From assembly GCF_023656415.1 (NCBI RefSeq), contig NZ_JAMOIL010000033.1:1-48702 (forward strand): 48,702 nt of DNA, given 5' to 3'. The notes under the pieces are model-generated. The model did no database searches, had not been told where the DNA came from, and worked only from the letters and a program-made list of their open reading frames with translations. Below are positions 39,964 to 48,579 of the stretch, piece after piece. This DNA comes from Nocardioides bruguierae. GTDB taxonomy: Bacteria; Actinomycetota; Actinomycetes; Propionibacteriales; Nocardioidaceae. A program made the translations under genes and the position numbers. How positions within the stretch are numbered: the stretch's first letter is position 1; each line of letters begins with the position of its first letter.

Positions 39964-40469
39964 CCGAGCACCGTCAGGGCCCGGCTCGGGTCCTCCCGGT
40001 AGTGCTCGACGAGCGCGTCGGTGAGCGAGTCGATCCGCTCGTGCAGGGCGGTGCGGTAGACGGAGAGCTCCTCGGCGGCGACCTCGAGCTCGGCCACGTC
40101 CTCGCTGCTCCACAGCGTCCGCAGCACCGGCAGGCCGGGCAGCGGGTCGAAGGCGCGGACGCGGAGGAACACCTCGCGACCGTGGCCGCGGCCGGTGTCG
40201 CCCAGGGCGCGCTCGACCTGCTCGAGGGTGAGGTGGCCGTCGGTGCCGGCGCCGGCGCGCACCAGGTCGATGCGGGCGTGCAGCAGCCGACGCCAGTAGC
40301 TGATCCGCTCCTCCTCCTCGCGCAGCGCGGTGCGCAGCGTGCGGAGGCGGTGCAGGTCGAGCGGGGCGTCGGCGGGAGCAGGGCGACCGGCGGTGTGGCC
40401 GGCGTGGGGAGCGGCGTGGGCAGCCGTGCGCGGGGCAGTGTGCTCCGGGCGGCGGGCGAGGGCGGTCAT
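39960..40469 (-). CDS. rsiG: RsiG-type c-di-GMP-dependent anti-sigma factor
   Basis: The 169-residue protein is an antiparallel coiled-coil candidate. RsiG binds c-di-GMP through E(x3)S(x2)R(x3)Q(x3)D on each of two helices. Helix 1 here shows E53, S57, R60, H64, D68; helix 2 shows A132, S136, R139, H143, D147. Both motifs have His where the published motif has Gln, and the second has Ala for Glu. In Streptomyces RsiG-c-di-GMP sequesters WhiG. The gene overlaps pilT2 and pilB by 4 bases each, so it is inside the pilus operon. The N-terminal 35 residues are His/Ala/Pro-rich. Confidence 0.8.
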   Translation of the reverse strand: MTALARRPEHTAPRTAAHAAPHAGHTAGRPAPADAPLDLHRLRTLRTALREEEERISYWRRLLHARIDLVRAGAGTDGHLTLEQVERALGDTGRGHGREVFLRVRAFDPLPGLPVLRTLWSSEDVAELEVAAEELSVYRTALHERIDSLTDALVEHYREDPSRALTVLG

Positions 40470-41758
40470 CGCGCACCTCCCGCGAAGGCGGAGGCAGCCG
40501 GCGTCGGTGCGTCCGGGCGCCAGCCGGTGCGACGCAGCATCACGCCGAAGTCGTGCGGCTTGCTGGCCGCGCCGCGCGCGTCGTCCTCGCTGAGCACGCC
40601 CTCGACCACGAGGCGCACGAGGTGCTGGTCGAACGTCTGCATGCCCGAGTAGCCGCTCTCGGCGAGCACGTCGGGGATCTCGCCGGTCCGCTCGGGGTCG
40701 GCCACGGCCTCGGACAGCCGGACGTCGCCGACCGCGATCTCCAGGACGGGCGCCCGGCCGCCGTCCACGGTGGGGACGAGGCGCTGGCACACGACCCCCT
40801 GGAGGCAGGCGGCGAGCGCGGCGCGCACGCGCGGCTGCTCGTGCGGCGGGAAGAAGTCGATGACGCGCTGGACGGTCTCGAGCGCGTCGGTGGTGTGCAG
40901 CGTGGACATGACCAGGTGGCCGGTCTCGGCGGCCGAGAGGGCGGCGTGCACCGTGTCGGCGTCACGCATCTCGCCGATGAGGATGACGTCGGGGTCCTGG
41001 CGCATCGCGGCGCGCAGCGCGCCCGACCACGAGCGGGAGTCCGAGCCGAGCTCGCGCTGGGTGACGGTGGCGGCGCGGCTGGAGTGCACGACCTCGATGG
41101 GGTCCTCGAGCGTGAGCACGTGCACGGCGCGCTCGTCGTTGATCGCGTCGATCATCGCGGCGAGCGTGGTGGTCTTGCCCGAGCCCGTGGGGCCGGTGAC
41201 GAGCACCAGCCCGCGGCGGCGCAGCGCCAGGTCACGGATGACGGGGGGCATGCCGAGCGAGGAGAGCTTCTGCGGCTCCTCGGCCACGCGACGCAGCACC
41301 GCCGCGTCCTCGCCGCGGGTGCGGAAGGCGTTGACGCGGAACCGGCCGATGCCGGTCATGGTGATGGCCAGGTCGGCCTCCAGGTCGCGGTCGTAGACCT
41401 CGAGCGCGTCCGCGGGCATGGCGCCGCGCAGCATCTGCGTGAGCAGGGCGCCCGGGAGGGCGCGGCCCAGGGGCAGCAGGTCGCCGTCGACGCGGACGCG
41501 GGGCGGCACGCCCGCGCGCAGGTGCAGGTCGGAGCCACCGCGTCGGACGGTCTCGGCGAGCAGGGCCTCCAGGACCTGGCCGGCGTCGAGGCCGCCGGCG
41601 GACGGCGCGGCGGACTGTCCGGCTGCGTGTCCGGCGGCGTGTCCGGCGGCGTGCGTGGGGGTGGCTGCGGGCGCGCTCGAGGGCGCGCCGAGGGGCGCCG
41701 CGTGGGCGGCGTCCCGGCCGGCCGTCCCGTCGGTCAGGTGGTGGGCGTGCGTGCTCAC
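40466..41758 (-). CDS. Second PilT-family ATPase
   Basis: The 430-residue protein has an N-terminal His/Ala-rich linker with AAGH repeats (about 1-60) and a PilT/PilU core: LLAETVRRGGSDLHLRAGVPPRVRV, Walker A GPTGSGKTTTLA, LTLEDPIEVV, Walker B DPDVILIGEMRDADT, TGHLVMSTLHT and the C-terminal SGMQTFDQHLV. It probably acts with the longer PilT in retraction, in a PilU-like role. The GTG start follows GGAGG at about 10 nt. A WhiG-type element lies 89 bases upstream, so this gene heads the pilT2-rsiG-pilB-pilT-pilC operon. Confidence 0.88.
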   Translation of the reverse strand: MSTHAHHLTDGTAGRDAAHAAPLGAPSSAPAATPTHAAGHAAGHAAGQSAAPSAGGLDAGQVLEALLAETVRRGGSDLHLRAGVPPRVRVDGDLLPLGRALPGALLTQMLRGAMPADALEVYDRDLEADLAITMTGIGRFRVNAFRTRGEDAAVLRRVAEEPQKLSSLGMPPVIRDLALRRRGLVLVTGPTGSGKTTTLAAMIDAINDERAVHVLTLEDPIEVVHSSRAATVTQRELGSDSRSWSGALRAAMRQDPDVILIGEMRDADTVHAALSAAETGHLVMSTLHTTDALETVQRVIDFFPPHEQPRVRAALAACLQGVVCQRLVPTVDGGRAPVLEIAVGDVRLSEAVADPERTGEIPDVLAESGYSGMQTFDQHLVRLVVEGVLSEDDARGAASKPHDFGVMLRRTGWRPDAPTPAASAFAGGAR

Positions 41759-41847
41759 TGGGGGTCGTCCTCCGTCCCTCGGAACGGGGGTCGCAGCGCT
41801 GGGGGCGCAGGCGGACCGGTCCATTCCGACTTGACGTATCGTGAGAG

Positions 41848-41875
41848 TGATCGGGCTCCGACACTCCGGACTTGA
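41848..41875 (-). promoter_or_regulatory. WhiG/FliA-type promoter element for the pilT2-rsiG-pilB-pilT-pilC operon
   Basis: Minus strand: TCAA (41875-41872), 16 nt, CCCGATCA (41855-41848), one change from GCCGAT. Confidence 0.6.
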
Positions 41876-41921
41876 CCAAGAACGTCGTAAAATTTTCATC
41901 CCAGGAATTCCGTCCCGATCG

Positions 41922-41949
41922 TCAAGTCGCTGCTCCGCGCGGCCGATGA
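41922..41949 (+). promoter_or_regulatory. WhiG/FliA-type promoter element for the pilMNO operon
   Basis: TCAA (41922-41925), 16 nt, GCCGATGA (41942-41949), 27 bases before the pilM ATG, which has its own GGAG at about 7 nt. Confidence 0.7.
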
Positions 41950-41976
41950 CCTCCTCGAGCAGGACGGAGATCATCC

Positions 41977-43137
41977 ATGGCGAACCTCGTGGGTCTCGAG
42001 ATCGGGACCAGCAGCGTGCGCGCCGTCGAGGTACGCACCAGACGCGGTGCACCGACGTTGCGCCGGCACGCCCGCGTCCCCCTTCCTCCCCGTGCGGTGG
42101 AGGCCGGCGTGGTGCGCGACGACGACGCGGTCGCGCACGCCCTGCGCGAGCTGGTGGGCACGCTGCAGCCCAAGGCCCGCGACGTCCGTCTGGCGGTCGG
42201 CTCGGCCTCGGTGCTCGTGCGCCAGCTCGAGCTGGACTGGATGAGCGACGAGGACCTGCGCCGCTCGCTGCGCTACCAGGTGGCCGACCTGCTGCCGGTG
42301 CCGATCGACGACGCCAACATCGACCACCTGCCGCTCGGCGAGGACACGATCGTCGACGAGGACGGCCGCACCCGCCGGATCACCCGCATCCTGCTCGTCG
42401 CCTCCGCCCGCGAGGCCGTCGACGGCCTCGTCCGCGCCGCGCAGTCCGCCAAGCTGCGGGTGCTCTCGGCGGACCTCACCGCCTTCGCCGCCCTGCGCGG
42501 CCTCGGCGCCGCGGGCCTCGGCCCCGCTCCCGCGCCCCAGCCCGCGGTCACGCCCGTGCCGACCCTCGTGGGTGCTCCGGGCGAGGAGGGCGAGCGGCTC
42601 CCCGCGTCCGCCGTGGCCGCTGCTCCGCTGCCCGCCCGCGCGGTGCTGGACGTCGGCGCCGACACCGTCGGCGTCACCGTGGAGGGCCCGGACGGGCCGC
42701 GCTCCGTGCGCGTGGCCGCCGGCCTCGGCGGTGAGCTGCTCACCCGGATGCTCGTGGAGCAGACGGGACGCACCCGCGACGAGGCCGAGGACCTCAAGCG
42801 CCGCACGCGGCTGCTGCCGGTGCCCGGCGCCCAGCCGGTCGACCGCGACCAGGCCCTCGCCCAGGAGGCCGTCTCCCGGATGCTCGCCGAGGTGCGCGCG
42901 ACCCTGGACTTCCAGGTCTCCCACGACCCCCGGCACTCCCCCACGCACATGCTGCTGACCGGCGGCGGCTCCCTGCTGCCCGGCCTGGCCGAGCACTGCC
43001 GCGCCGTCGTCGGGCTGCCCGTCGAGGTCCTCGGCGACGGCCCGCACGGCCCGCTGCTGCCCAGCAGCGACCTCGTCGTCCCGCTCGGGCTGTGCAGCCC
43101 CGGCCTGCCCGCCACCACCACGGGAGGCCGCCGATGA
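41977..43137 (+). CDS. pilM: Type IV pilus assembly protein PilM
   Basis: The 386-residue actin-like ATPase has LVGLEIGTSSVRAVEVR (phosphate-1), a central LDVGADTVGVTV (phosphate-2) and LLTGGGSLLPGLAEHC (adenosine motif). PilM forms the cytoplasmic ring that binds the PilN N-terminus. Residues ~180-220 form a Pro/Ala-rich insertion. It is the first gene of a run in which pilN and pilO follow with ATGA and GTGA overlaps. Confidence 0.92.
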   Translation: MANLVGLEIGTSSVRAVEVRTRRGAPTLRRHARVPLPPRAVEAGVVRDDDAVAHALRELVGTLQPKARDVRLAVGSASVLVRQLELDWMSDEDLRRSLRYQVADLLPVPIDDANIDHLPLGEDTIVDEDGRTRRITRILLVASAREAVDGLVRAAQSAKLRVLSADLTAFAALRGLGAAGLGPAPAPQPAVTPVPTLVGAPGEEGERLPASAVAAAPLPARAVLDVGADTVGVTVEGPDGPRSVRVAAGLGGELLTRMLVEQTGRTRDEAEDLKRRTRLLPVPGAQPVDRDQALAQEAVSRMLAEVRATLDFQVSHDPRHSPTHMLLTGGGSLLPGLAEHCRAVVGLPVEVLGDGPHGPLLPSSDLVVPLGLCSPGLPATTTGGRR

Positions 43138-44135
43138 GCCGCGCCGCCACCACCGGCACCCGCAAGGCCGGCCGCCGCGCGGCCGATGCCCCGCTCGACC
43201 CCACCGTGCCCGTGCCGGACAGCCCGGCCGCGCTCACCTCGCGCAAGGGCGGCCGCTCGAAGGGGGGCAAGCCCGGCAAGGCGCCGAAGGGCGGCAAGGC
43301 GGGCAAGGCTCCGGTCGCCCCGCCGCCCCGGCACGGCGTCAACCTCGTCTCCCCCTGGGTGCTCGAGCAGCACCGGGTGCGGCACCTGCGCCGCCGCTTC
43401 GTCTACGGCGTGGGCAGCCTCGTGCTCGTCCTGGGCCTCGTCGGCACCGGCATGCACTTCGCCCTCGCCCAGGCCGAGGCCGAGCTCAGCGGCGAGCAGG
43501 CTGTCACCGACGGGCTCCAGCTGCGCATCTCGGCGCTCGACGACGTCTCCGCCTACGTCAGCTCCGTGCGCGGCCGCGGTCTCGTCACCCGCACGCTCAT
43601 GAGCACCCAGGTCGACACCGCCGCCGTCGTGAAGGGCCTCGACAAGGCTCTCCCGGACGGGGCGGAGCTGGCGAGCCTGACGTTCACGCTCGCCCCCGCG
43701 GCCGACACGACCACCGACGCCGCCACGACCACGGACGGCACCACCACCGACGGCGCGGCCACCGACGCCACGGCGGCCGTCGACCCCGACCGCGGCATCG
43801 GCGCCACCTGCGCCGGCCCGGACCCGTTCGGCGCCAACCCGGTGCTCACCTGCGTCTCGATCGCCGGCACCGCACCCGACCGCCAGGCCGTGGCCCGCCT
43901 CGTCGAGCGGCTCGAGTCCGACGAGATGTTCTCGGAGCCCTTCATCACCACCACCACGGCCGGCGAGGACGGCGTCACCTTCGCGGGCACGGTCGGCGTC
44001 ACGTCGGTGGCCTTCACCGGCACCTACGACGACCTGGCCTCGGCCCTGCTGCCGCCGCTGGCGACGGCCGAGGACACCGAGACCACCGACGCCACCGCCG
44101 CCACCACCACCGAGGACGAGGAGACCACCCCGTGA
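43134..44135 (+). CDS. pilN: PilN-like pilus alignment protein
   Basis: The 333-residue protein has a basic, Gly/Lys-rich N-terminus (to about 62), then RHGVNLVSPWVLEQHR, the NLLP-like PilM-binding motif in variant form. One membrane helix (about 97-118) and a periplasmic-side coiled coil and alpha/beta domain follow. That domain carries a Thr/Asp-rich insertion (DTTTDAATTTDGTTTDG) and two cysteines, and the tail is acidic/Thr-rich. It links PilM to PilO. The basic extension is longer than usual. Confidence 0.85.
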   Translation: MSRAATTGTRKAGRRAADAPLDPTVPVPDSPAALTSRKGGRSKGGKPGKAPKGGKAGKAPVAPPPRHGVNLVSPWVLEQHRVRHLRRRFVYGVGSLVLVLGLVGTGMHFALAQAEAELSGEQAVTDGLQLRISALDDVSAYVSSVRGRGLVTRTLMSTQVDTAAVVKGLDKALPDGAELASLTFTLAPAADTTTDAATTTDGTTTDGAATDATAAVDPDRGIGATCAGPDPFGANPVLTCVSIAGTAPDRQAVARLVERLESDEMFSEPFITTTTAGEDGVTFAGTVGVTSVAFTGTYDDLASALLPPLATAEDTETTDATAATTTEDEETTP

Positions 44136-44746
44136 ACCTCCGCACCCCCCTCGCCACGGTCGTCGTCGGGTCGCTCGTCGTCCTCCTCGTGCTCGTGGCC
44201 GGCTGGTTCGGCGTCGTCGGCCGCTACCTCGGCGCCCTCGGCGAGACCCGGGACGCCACGGTCGCCGCCCAGGACGCCAACAACCTGCTCCAGGTGAAGC
44301 TCGCCGGCCTGGAGAAGCTGCGCGACGAGCTCGGCGACGTCCGCTCGCTCGCCGCCGACCTCGACGTCCTCGTGCCCACCACCGCCGACCAGCCCGGCCT
44401 GTTCGAGCTGGTCGACAAGGCCGCCAAGAAGGCCGGCATCCCGCTGGACCACGTCACCGCGCTCTCCCCCAGCACGCCCGTCGAGTGGGCCTCGGCCTCC
44501 GGCGTCGCCGCCGCGGGCGTGCCGACCGGCGCCGAGCTGGCCGTGCAGACCGTGACGATCAGCGTCGAGGCCGACTACGACGCCTGCCGCACGATGCTCG
44601 CCGAGATCGGCAAGCTCGACCGGGCGATGCTCGTCTCCTCGGTCTCCCTGTCGCAGTCCGAGAGCGACCAGTGGGTGCTCCTCGTCGAGAGCAGCACCTT
44701 CCTCGCCCCCGAGATCGCCGAGCCGGCCTCCGTCCCGGGCGCCTGA
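44132..44746 (+). CDS. pilO: PilO-like pilus alignment protein
   Basis: The 204-residue protein has one N-terminal membrane helix (about 8-30), a coiled coil (about 40-75, QDANNLLQVKLAGLEKLRDEL) and a ferredoxin-like domain (LVPTTADQPGLFELVDKAAKKAGIPLDHV ... ADYDACRTMLAEIGKLDRAMLVSSVSL). Its GTG overlaps the pilN stop. Confidence 0.87.
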   Translation: MNLRTPLATVVVGSLVVLLVLVAGWFGVVGRYLGALGETRDATVAAQDANNLLQVKLAGLEKLRDELGDVRSLAADLDVLVPTTADQPGLFELVDKAAKKAGIPLDHVTALSPSTPVEWASASGVAAAGVPTGAELAVQTVTISVEADYDACRTMLAEIGKLDRAMLVSSVSLSQSESDQWVLLVESSTFLAPEIAEPASVPGA

Positions 44747-44747
44747 C

Positions 44748-46304
44748 GTGCAGCACTCCCCCCGTGCCGCCACGCCCGGCCCCTTCCCCGAGGTCCTCCC
44801 CCCGGCCCGCCTGAGCCCGCTCGAGCCGGCGCGCGCCCACGCCCACCACCCCACCCCCCGACCGGTCCCCGTCCCGGACCCGGCGCGGAACCCCGGCCCC
44901 GCCCCCAGCGGGGCCGGGGCGCCCGCGTCGTGGCAGACCGACCGGCTCACCGGTCTCCTCACCCGCGACGAGATGGAGCGCACCGCGCCCGGCCTCGTCA
45001 CCCAGGCGCTCGAGCAGGGCGCGTCCGTCGCGGTCGCGCTGGTCGACGTCGACCGGCTCAAGCAGGTCAACGACGCGCTCGGCCACAGCGCCGGCGACCA
45101 CCTGCTCGTCGAGACCGCGCAGCGGCTGCGGGCCGTGGCCGGCCCCCGCGCGCTCGTGGCCCGCTGGGGCGGGGACGAGTTCGTGCTGGTCAAGCCCCTG
45201 CACCACACCGCCGTCGCCGCGTCCTTCGAGGAGCGGCTGCGGGAGCAGCTGGGCGGCTCGCGCACCCCGACGCTCGGGCCCGACGGGGCCCCGGGCAACC
45301 TGCTCCAGGCCTCCGTCGGCGTGGCCGTCGCCGGCCAGGACGGCACCACCCTGCCCGACCTGGTCGCCGGTGCCGACCAGCGGATGTACCGGGACAAGCA
45401 GCGCGCCCGCGGCGCCGCCGAGACCGAGGTCGTGACCGGACCCTCCGACGAGGTGCTCCTCCCCTCCCTCGCCTCGGCCGTCGCCGACCCTGACGGCGCC
45501 GGGCTCGGGGTGCGCCTGCACCCGCGGACCGGGCCCGACGGCGAGCTGTACGGCGTCGAGGCGGTGCTCCGGTGGCGCGACCTGCGGCACGGGTCGATCC
45601 CCGCGGCACGCACCCGCGCGCTGGCCGAGCGGCACGGGCTGGCCCGCTGCCTGGACGCCTGGGCCGTCGGCCGCGCCCTGGAGGGCCTCGCCGCGCTCGT
45701 CGGGACGCCCGGTGCCACCACCGGCACCGTGCCCCGCGTGGGCTCGCCGCGCACGACGGTGGCCGTCGACGTGTCCGCCCGCACCCTGCTCGACCCCGCG
45801 CTGCCCGGCATCATCACCCGCGCCGCCCGGCAGGCCGGCCATGCCGACCACGACCCCGACCACCCCGCGGCCCGGCTGCTGCTCCAGGTCAGCGAGTCCG
45901 CGGGCTCGCTGCTGGGGGACGCGGCCTCGCTCGACGCCCTCACCTCCACCGGCGCCCGGCTCAGCATCCCCGAGCACGGCGGCACCCGACCGGCGCTGGC
46001 CCTGGTGTGGGCCAACCCGCTGGTCGGCGAGGTCCGGCTCCAGCCGTCCTTCGTGGCCCGCGCCGCCCAGGACGCCGGCGAGGCCGAGCGCGTCCGCCGG
46101 CTGACCGGGGCCGCGCACACCCTCGGGGTGCGTGTCGTCGCCCAGGGTGTCGCGGACCAGGACGTGGCCGAGCGGCTGCTCTCGCTGGGCTGCGACGCGG
46201 TCCAGTGCGGTCGCGGCCGGCAGGCGGTGTCCGCGGCCACCGAGTCGGAGTCGGCGGCGGCGGGCGAGACCTGCCCCGACGCGGTGGGCGGGGCGAGCCG
46301 GTGA
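44748..46304 (+). CDS. Diguanylate cyclase with intact GGDEF and degenerate EAL domain
   Basis: The 518-residue protein has a Pro-rich N-terminus (1-60), a GGDEF domain and an EAL-like domain. The GGDEF signature (141-145) is intact after DVDRLKQVND and GHSAGDHLL, so c-di-GMP synthesis is likely; no RxxD inhibitory site stands before it (GPRA at that position). The EAL part starts EAV (271-273) with LRWRD and keeps ESA, but lacks the DDFG loop (GARLSIPEHGG instead), the NxS Asn and the EGVE Glu (QGVA), so hydrolysis is unlikely. It starts one base after pilO stops and overlaps pilD, so it is part of the pilus operon. Confidence 0.88.
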   Translation: MQHSPRAATPGPFPEVLPPARLSPLEPARAHAHHPTPRPVPVPDPARNPGPAPSGAGAPASWQTDRLTGLLTRDEMERTAPGLVTQALEQGASVAVALVDVDRLKQVNDALGHSAGDHLLVETAQRLRAVAGPRALVARWGGDEFVLVKPLHHTAVAASFEERLREQLGGSRTPTLGPDGAPGNLLQASVGVAVAGQDGTTLPDLVAGADQRMYRDKQRARGAAETEVVTGPSDEVLLPSLASAVADPDGAGLGVRLHPRTGPDGELYGVEAVLRWRDLRHGSIPAARTRALAERHGLARCLDAWAVGRALEGLAALVGTPGATTGTVPRVGSPRTTVAVDVSARTLLDPALPGIITRAARQAGHADHDPDHPAARLLLQVSESAGSLLGDAASLDALTSTGARLSIPEHGGTRPALALVWANPLVGEVRLQPSFVARAAQDAGEAERVRRLTGAAHTLGVRVVAQGVADQDVAERLLSLGCDAVQCGRGRQAVSAATESESAAAGETCPDAVGGASR

Positions 46305-47134
46305 GCGTCCTGCTCGCCGTCTGCGTCGTCCTCGGGCTGCTCGGGCTGGCGCTGGGCTCCTTCGGCACCGTGGTCGCGCACCGCGTGCCGGCCGGGCTGT
46401 CGGTGGTCAGTCCGCGCTCCGCCTGCCCCGCCTGCGGGCACGCGGTGCGCGAGCGTGACAACGTGCCCGTGCTCTCCTGGGTGCTGCTGCGCGGTCGGTG
46501 CCGCGACTGCGCCACCACCATCCCGTGGCGCTATCCGGCCGTCGAGGCCGCCACCGCCGTGCTGTTCGTGCTGCTCGCGGTGCTGCTCCTGCCCGACTCC
46601 GTCGGGTCGTGGACGGCCTGGGACGCCGGCCGCCTCGTCGCCTGGCTGGCCGTGGTCGCCGGCGGCGTGCCGCTGGTGGCGGTCGACCTCGCGCTGCACC
46701 GCCTGCCCTTCGCCGTCACGGCCTGGACCGGCGGCTTCGTGCTCGCGGGCCTGGCCGGCGGTGCCGTCGCGGTCGGCGACCCGGGCCTGCTCCTGCCGCC
46801 GCTGGTCGGTGCGCTGGTGTGGCTCGCCGTCATCGGCGGCCTGCACGTGCTCACCGCCGGGCGCGGCATGGGCCTGGGCGACGTGGCGCTGGCGCCGGTG
46901 CTCGGCGCGGCCACCGGGTCGTTGACGGTCACCGGTCTCGTGCCCGGGGCCGCGCTGGTCGGCCTCGCCCTCGCCTTCGTGGGCGGCGCCCTCGTGGGCG
47001 GCGGTCTGCTCCTGGCGGACCGCTCGCGCCGCCGCGTCCTGCCGTTCGGGCCGTTCCTCGTGGGCGGCGCGCTGCTCGCGGTGCCCTGCGGCGTGCCGCT
47101 CGCGGAGGCGTACGCCGGGCTCGTGGGCCTGTAG
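46301..47134 (+). CDS. pilD: Prepilin peptidase PilD
   Basis: The 277-residue polytopic membrane enzyme cleaves prepilin leaders and N-methylates the new N-terminus. It has LGSFGTVVAHRVP, the N-terminal methylase domain with two CxxC pairs (CPACGHAVRERDNVPVLSW ... CRDC), and the aspartyl protease residues in AVDLALHRLP and GMGLGDVALAPVLG. GTG overlaps the stop of the GGDEF gene. It closes the pilus locus. Confidence 0.94.
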   Translation: MSVLLAVCVVLGLLGLALGSFGTVVAHRVPAGLSVVSPRSACPACGHAVRERDNVPVLSWVLLRGRCRDCATTIPWRYPAVEAATAVLFVLLAVLLLPDSVGSWTAWDAGRLVAWLAVVAGGVPLVAVDLALHRLPFAVTAWTGGFVLAGLAGGAVAVGDPGLLLPPLVGALVWLAVIGGLHVLTAGRGMGLGDVALAPVLGAATGSLTVTGLVPGAALVGLALAFVGGALVGGGLLLADRSRRRVLPFGPFLVGGALLAVPCGVPLAEAYAGLVGL

Positions 47135-47280
47135 CGGCTGCTCCGCGGAGGACGGGCGCGGGCGCATTCCCACGCTCGCTGTGATGACTCTCGCCGTCGT
47201 CGACCCTGGTCAGCGAGCCCCGGCGCGGGAGAAGGTGGACCTCGGCAACGAGCCGCCCTCCCCGTCCCCGAGAGGACCCC

Positions 47281-48579
47281 GTGACCGAGCAGTCGACCGC
47301 TCACCAGGCCACCGCGCCCCAGCACGAGGTCACCGGTCCGGTGCCGCGGGCGGGCGTGGCCGACGTCGTCGAGCCCGACCCGCACGGCGGCCCCCGCGCC
47401 CGGCGCACCCGCCGGCACCGTCCGACGCTCGGGTTCGTGGCGGCGGCGGTCTCGCTGGTGGCGGTCTTCATCTCCTCCGGGTCCCCGATCCCGCTGTACG
47501 AGACCTACCGCGTCACCGACGGGCTCACCACGGCCGACCTGGCGCTGGCCACGGTCGCCTACCTGGCCTCCGTCCTCGTCGCGCTGCTCGTGCTGGGCCG
47601 CGTCTCGGACCACCTCGGGCGCCGGCCGGTGGCCATGACGTCGGTGGTGCTGGCGATCGTCGGCTCCCTCGTCCTCCTGGACGTCGGCTCGCTCGGCGCG
47701 CTCGCCACGGCCCGCGTCCTCCAGGGGCTCGCGTGCGGCTTCGCCACCTCCGCCGTGGCCGCCTACCTGCTCGACCTCTCCCCGCCGCGGCGCGCATGGA
47801 TCGCGCCGGCCCTCGTGGCCGGCGGCCCGCAGGTCGGTATCACCACCGGCGCGCTGCTGACCGGCCTGTTCGCCAGCTTCTCGCCGTGGCCGACCACCGG
47901 CTCCTACGTCGTGGTGCTGGCGCTGCTCCTCGTGTGCCTGGCCCTGCTCGCGCTGGCACCGAGCAGCGACGTGCGTCCCGGGCTGCTGCGCTCGCTGCGG
48001 CCGCAGGTCGCCCTGCCGTCGTCGGTGCGCCCGCTGCTGCCGGCCGCCGTCGCGGTCTTCTGCGGCACCTGGTCGCTGGGCGGCTTCTACCAGTCCTTCA
48101 GCCCCACGATCTCGGCCACCTACCTGGGCACCGAGGACCCGTTCATCGGCTCGCTGGTCTTCGCCTCGTTCATGATCACCTACGGCCTGGGCATCCCGAT
48201 CACGGCGCGGATGACGCCGGTGGGGGCCCAGCGCCTGGGTATCACCCTCTTCGCGGTCGGGGTCGCCGGCATCGTCCTGGGCCTGCACCTGGGCAGCGTG
48301 GCGCTCGTGCTGGCCGCCGGCGTCGTCGCGGGCACCGGCATGGGCACCGGATTCACCGGCTCGGTGCAGACGCTGCTGCCGCACGTGGCCCCCGCGCAGC
48401 GCTCCGGCGTCATGGCGTCGGTGTACCTGTTCTCCTACGCCGGGGCGGCGTTCCCCAGCCTGGTCGCCGGCCGCCTCACCCACGTCGTGGGCCTGGCCGA
48501 CCTGTCCTTCGCCTACCTCGGCATCGGCGTGCTCGCCGCGCTCGTGGTGTTCTGGCGGACGCGGGGCGCGCGCTCCTAG
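47281..48579 (+). CDS. MFS transporter
   Basis: The 432-residue protein has a soluble N-terminal 50 residues and twelve hydrophobic helices, with the MFS motif LGRVSDHLGRRPV after helix 2. A sugar- or drug-efflux-type exporter is likely; the substrate is unknown. The GTG start follows GAGAGGA. The gene ends RGARS-TAG, and that TAG is part of the CTAG target of the adjacent IS, so the insertion is exactly at the stop codon and the protein is intact. Confidence 0.87.
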   Translation: MTEQSTAHQATAPQHEVTGPVPRAGVADVVEPDPHGGPRARRTRRHRPTLGFVAAAVSLVAVFISSGSPIPLYETYRVTDGLTTADLALATVAYLASVLVALLVLGRVSDHLGRRPVAMTSVVLAIVGSLVLLDVGSLGALATARVLQGLACGFATSAVAAYLLDLSPPRRAWIAPALVAGGPQVGITTGALLTGLFASFSPWPTTGSYVVVLALLLVCLALLALAPSSDVRPGLLRSLRPQVALPSSVRPLLPAAVAVFCGTWSLGGFYQSFSPTISATYLGTEDPFIGSLVFASFMITYGLGIPITARMTPVGAQRLGITLFAVGVAGIVLGLHLGSVALVLAAGVVAGTGMGTGFTGSVQTLLPHVAPAQRSGVMASVYLFSYAGAAFPSLVAGRLTHVVGLADLSFAYLGIGVLAALVVFWRTRGARS

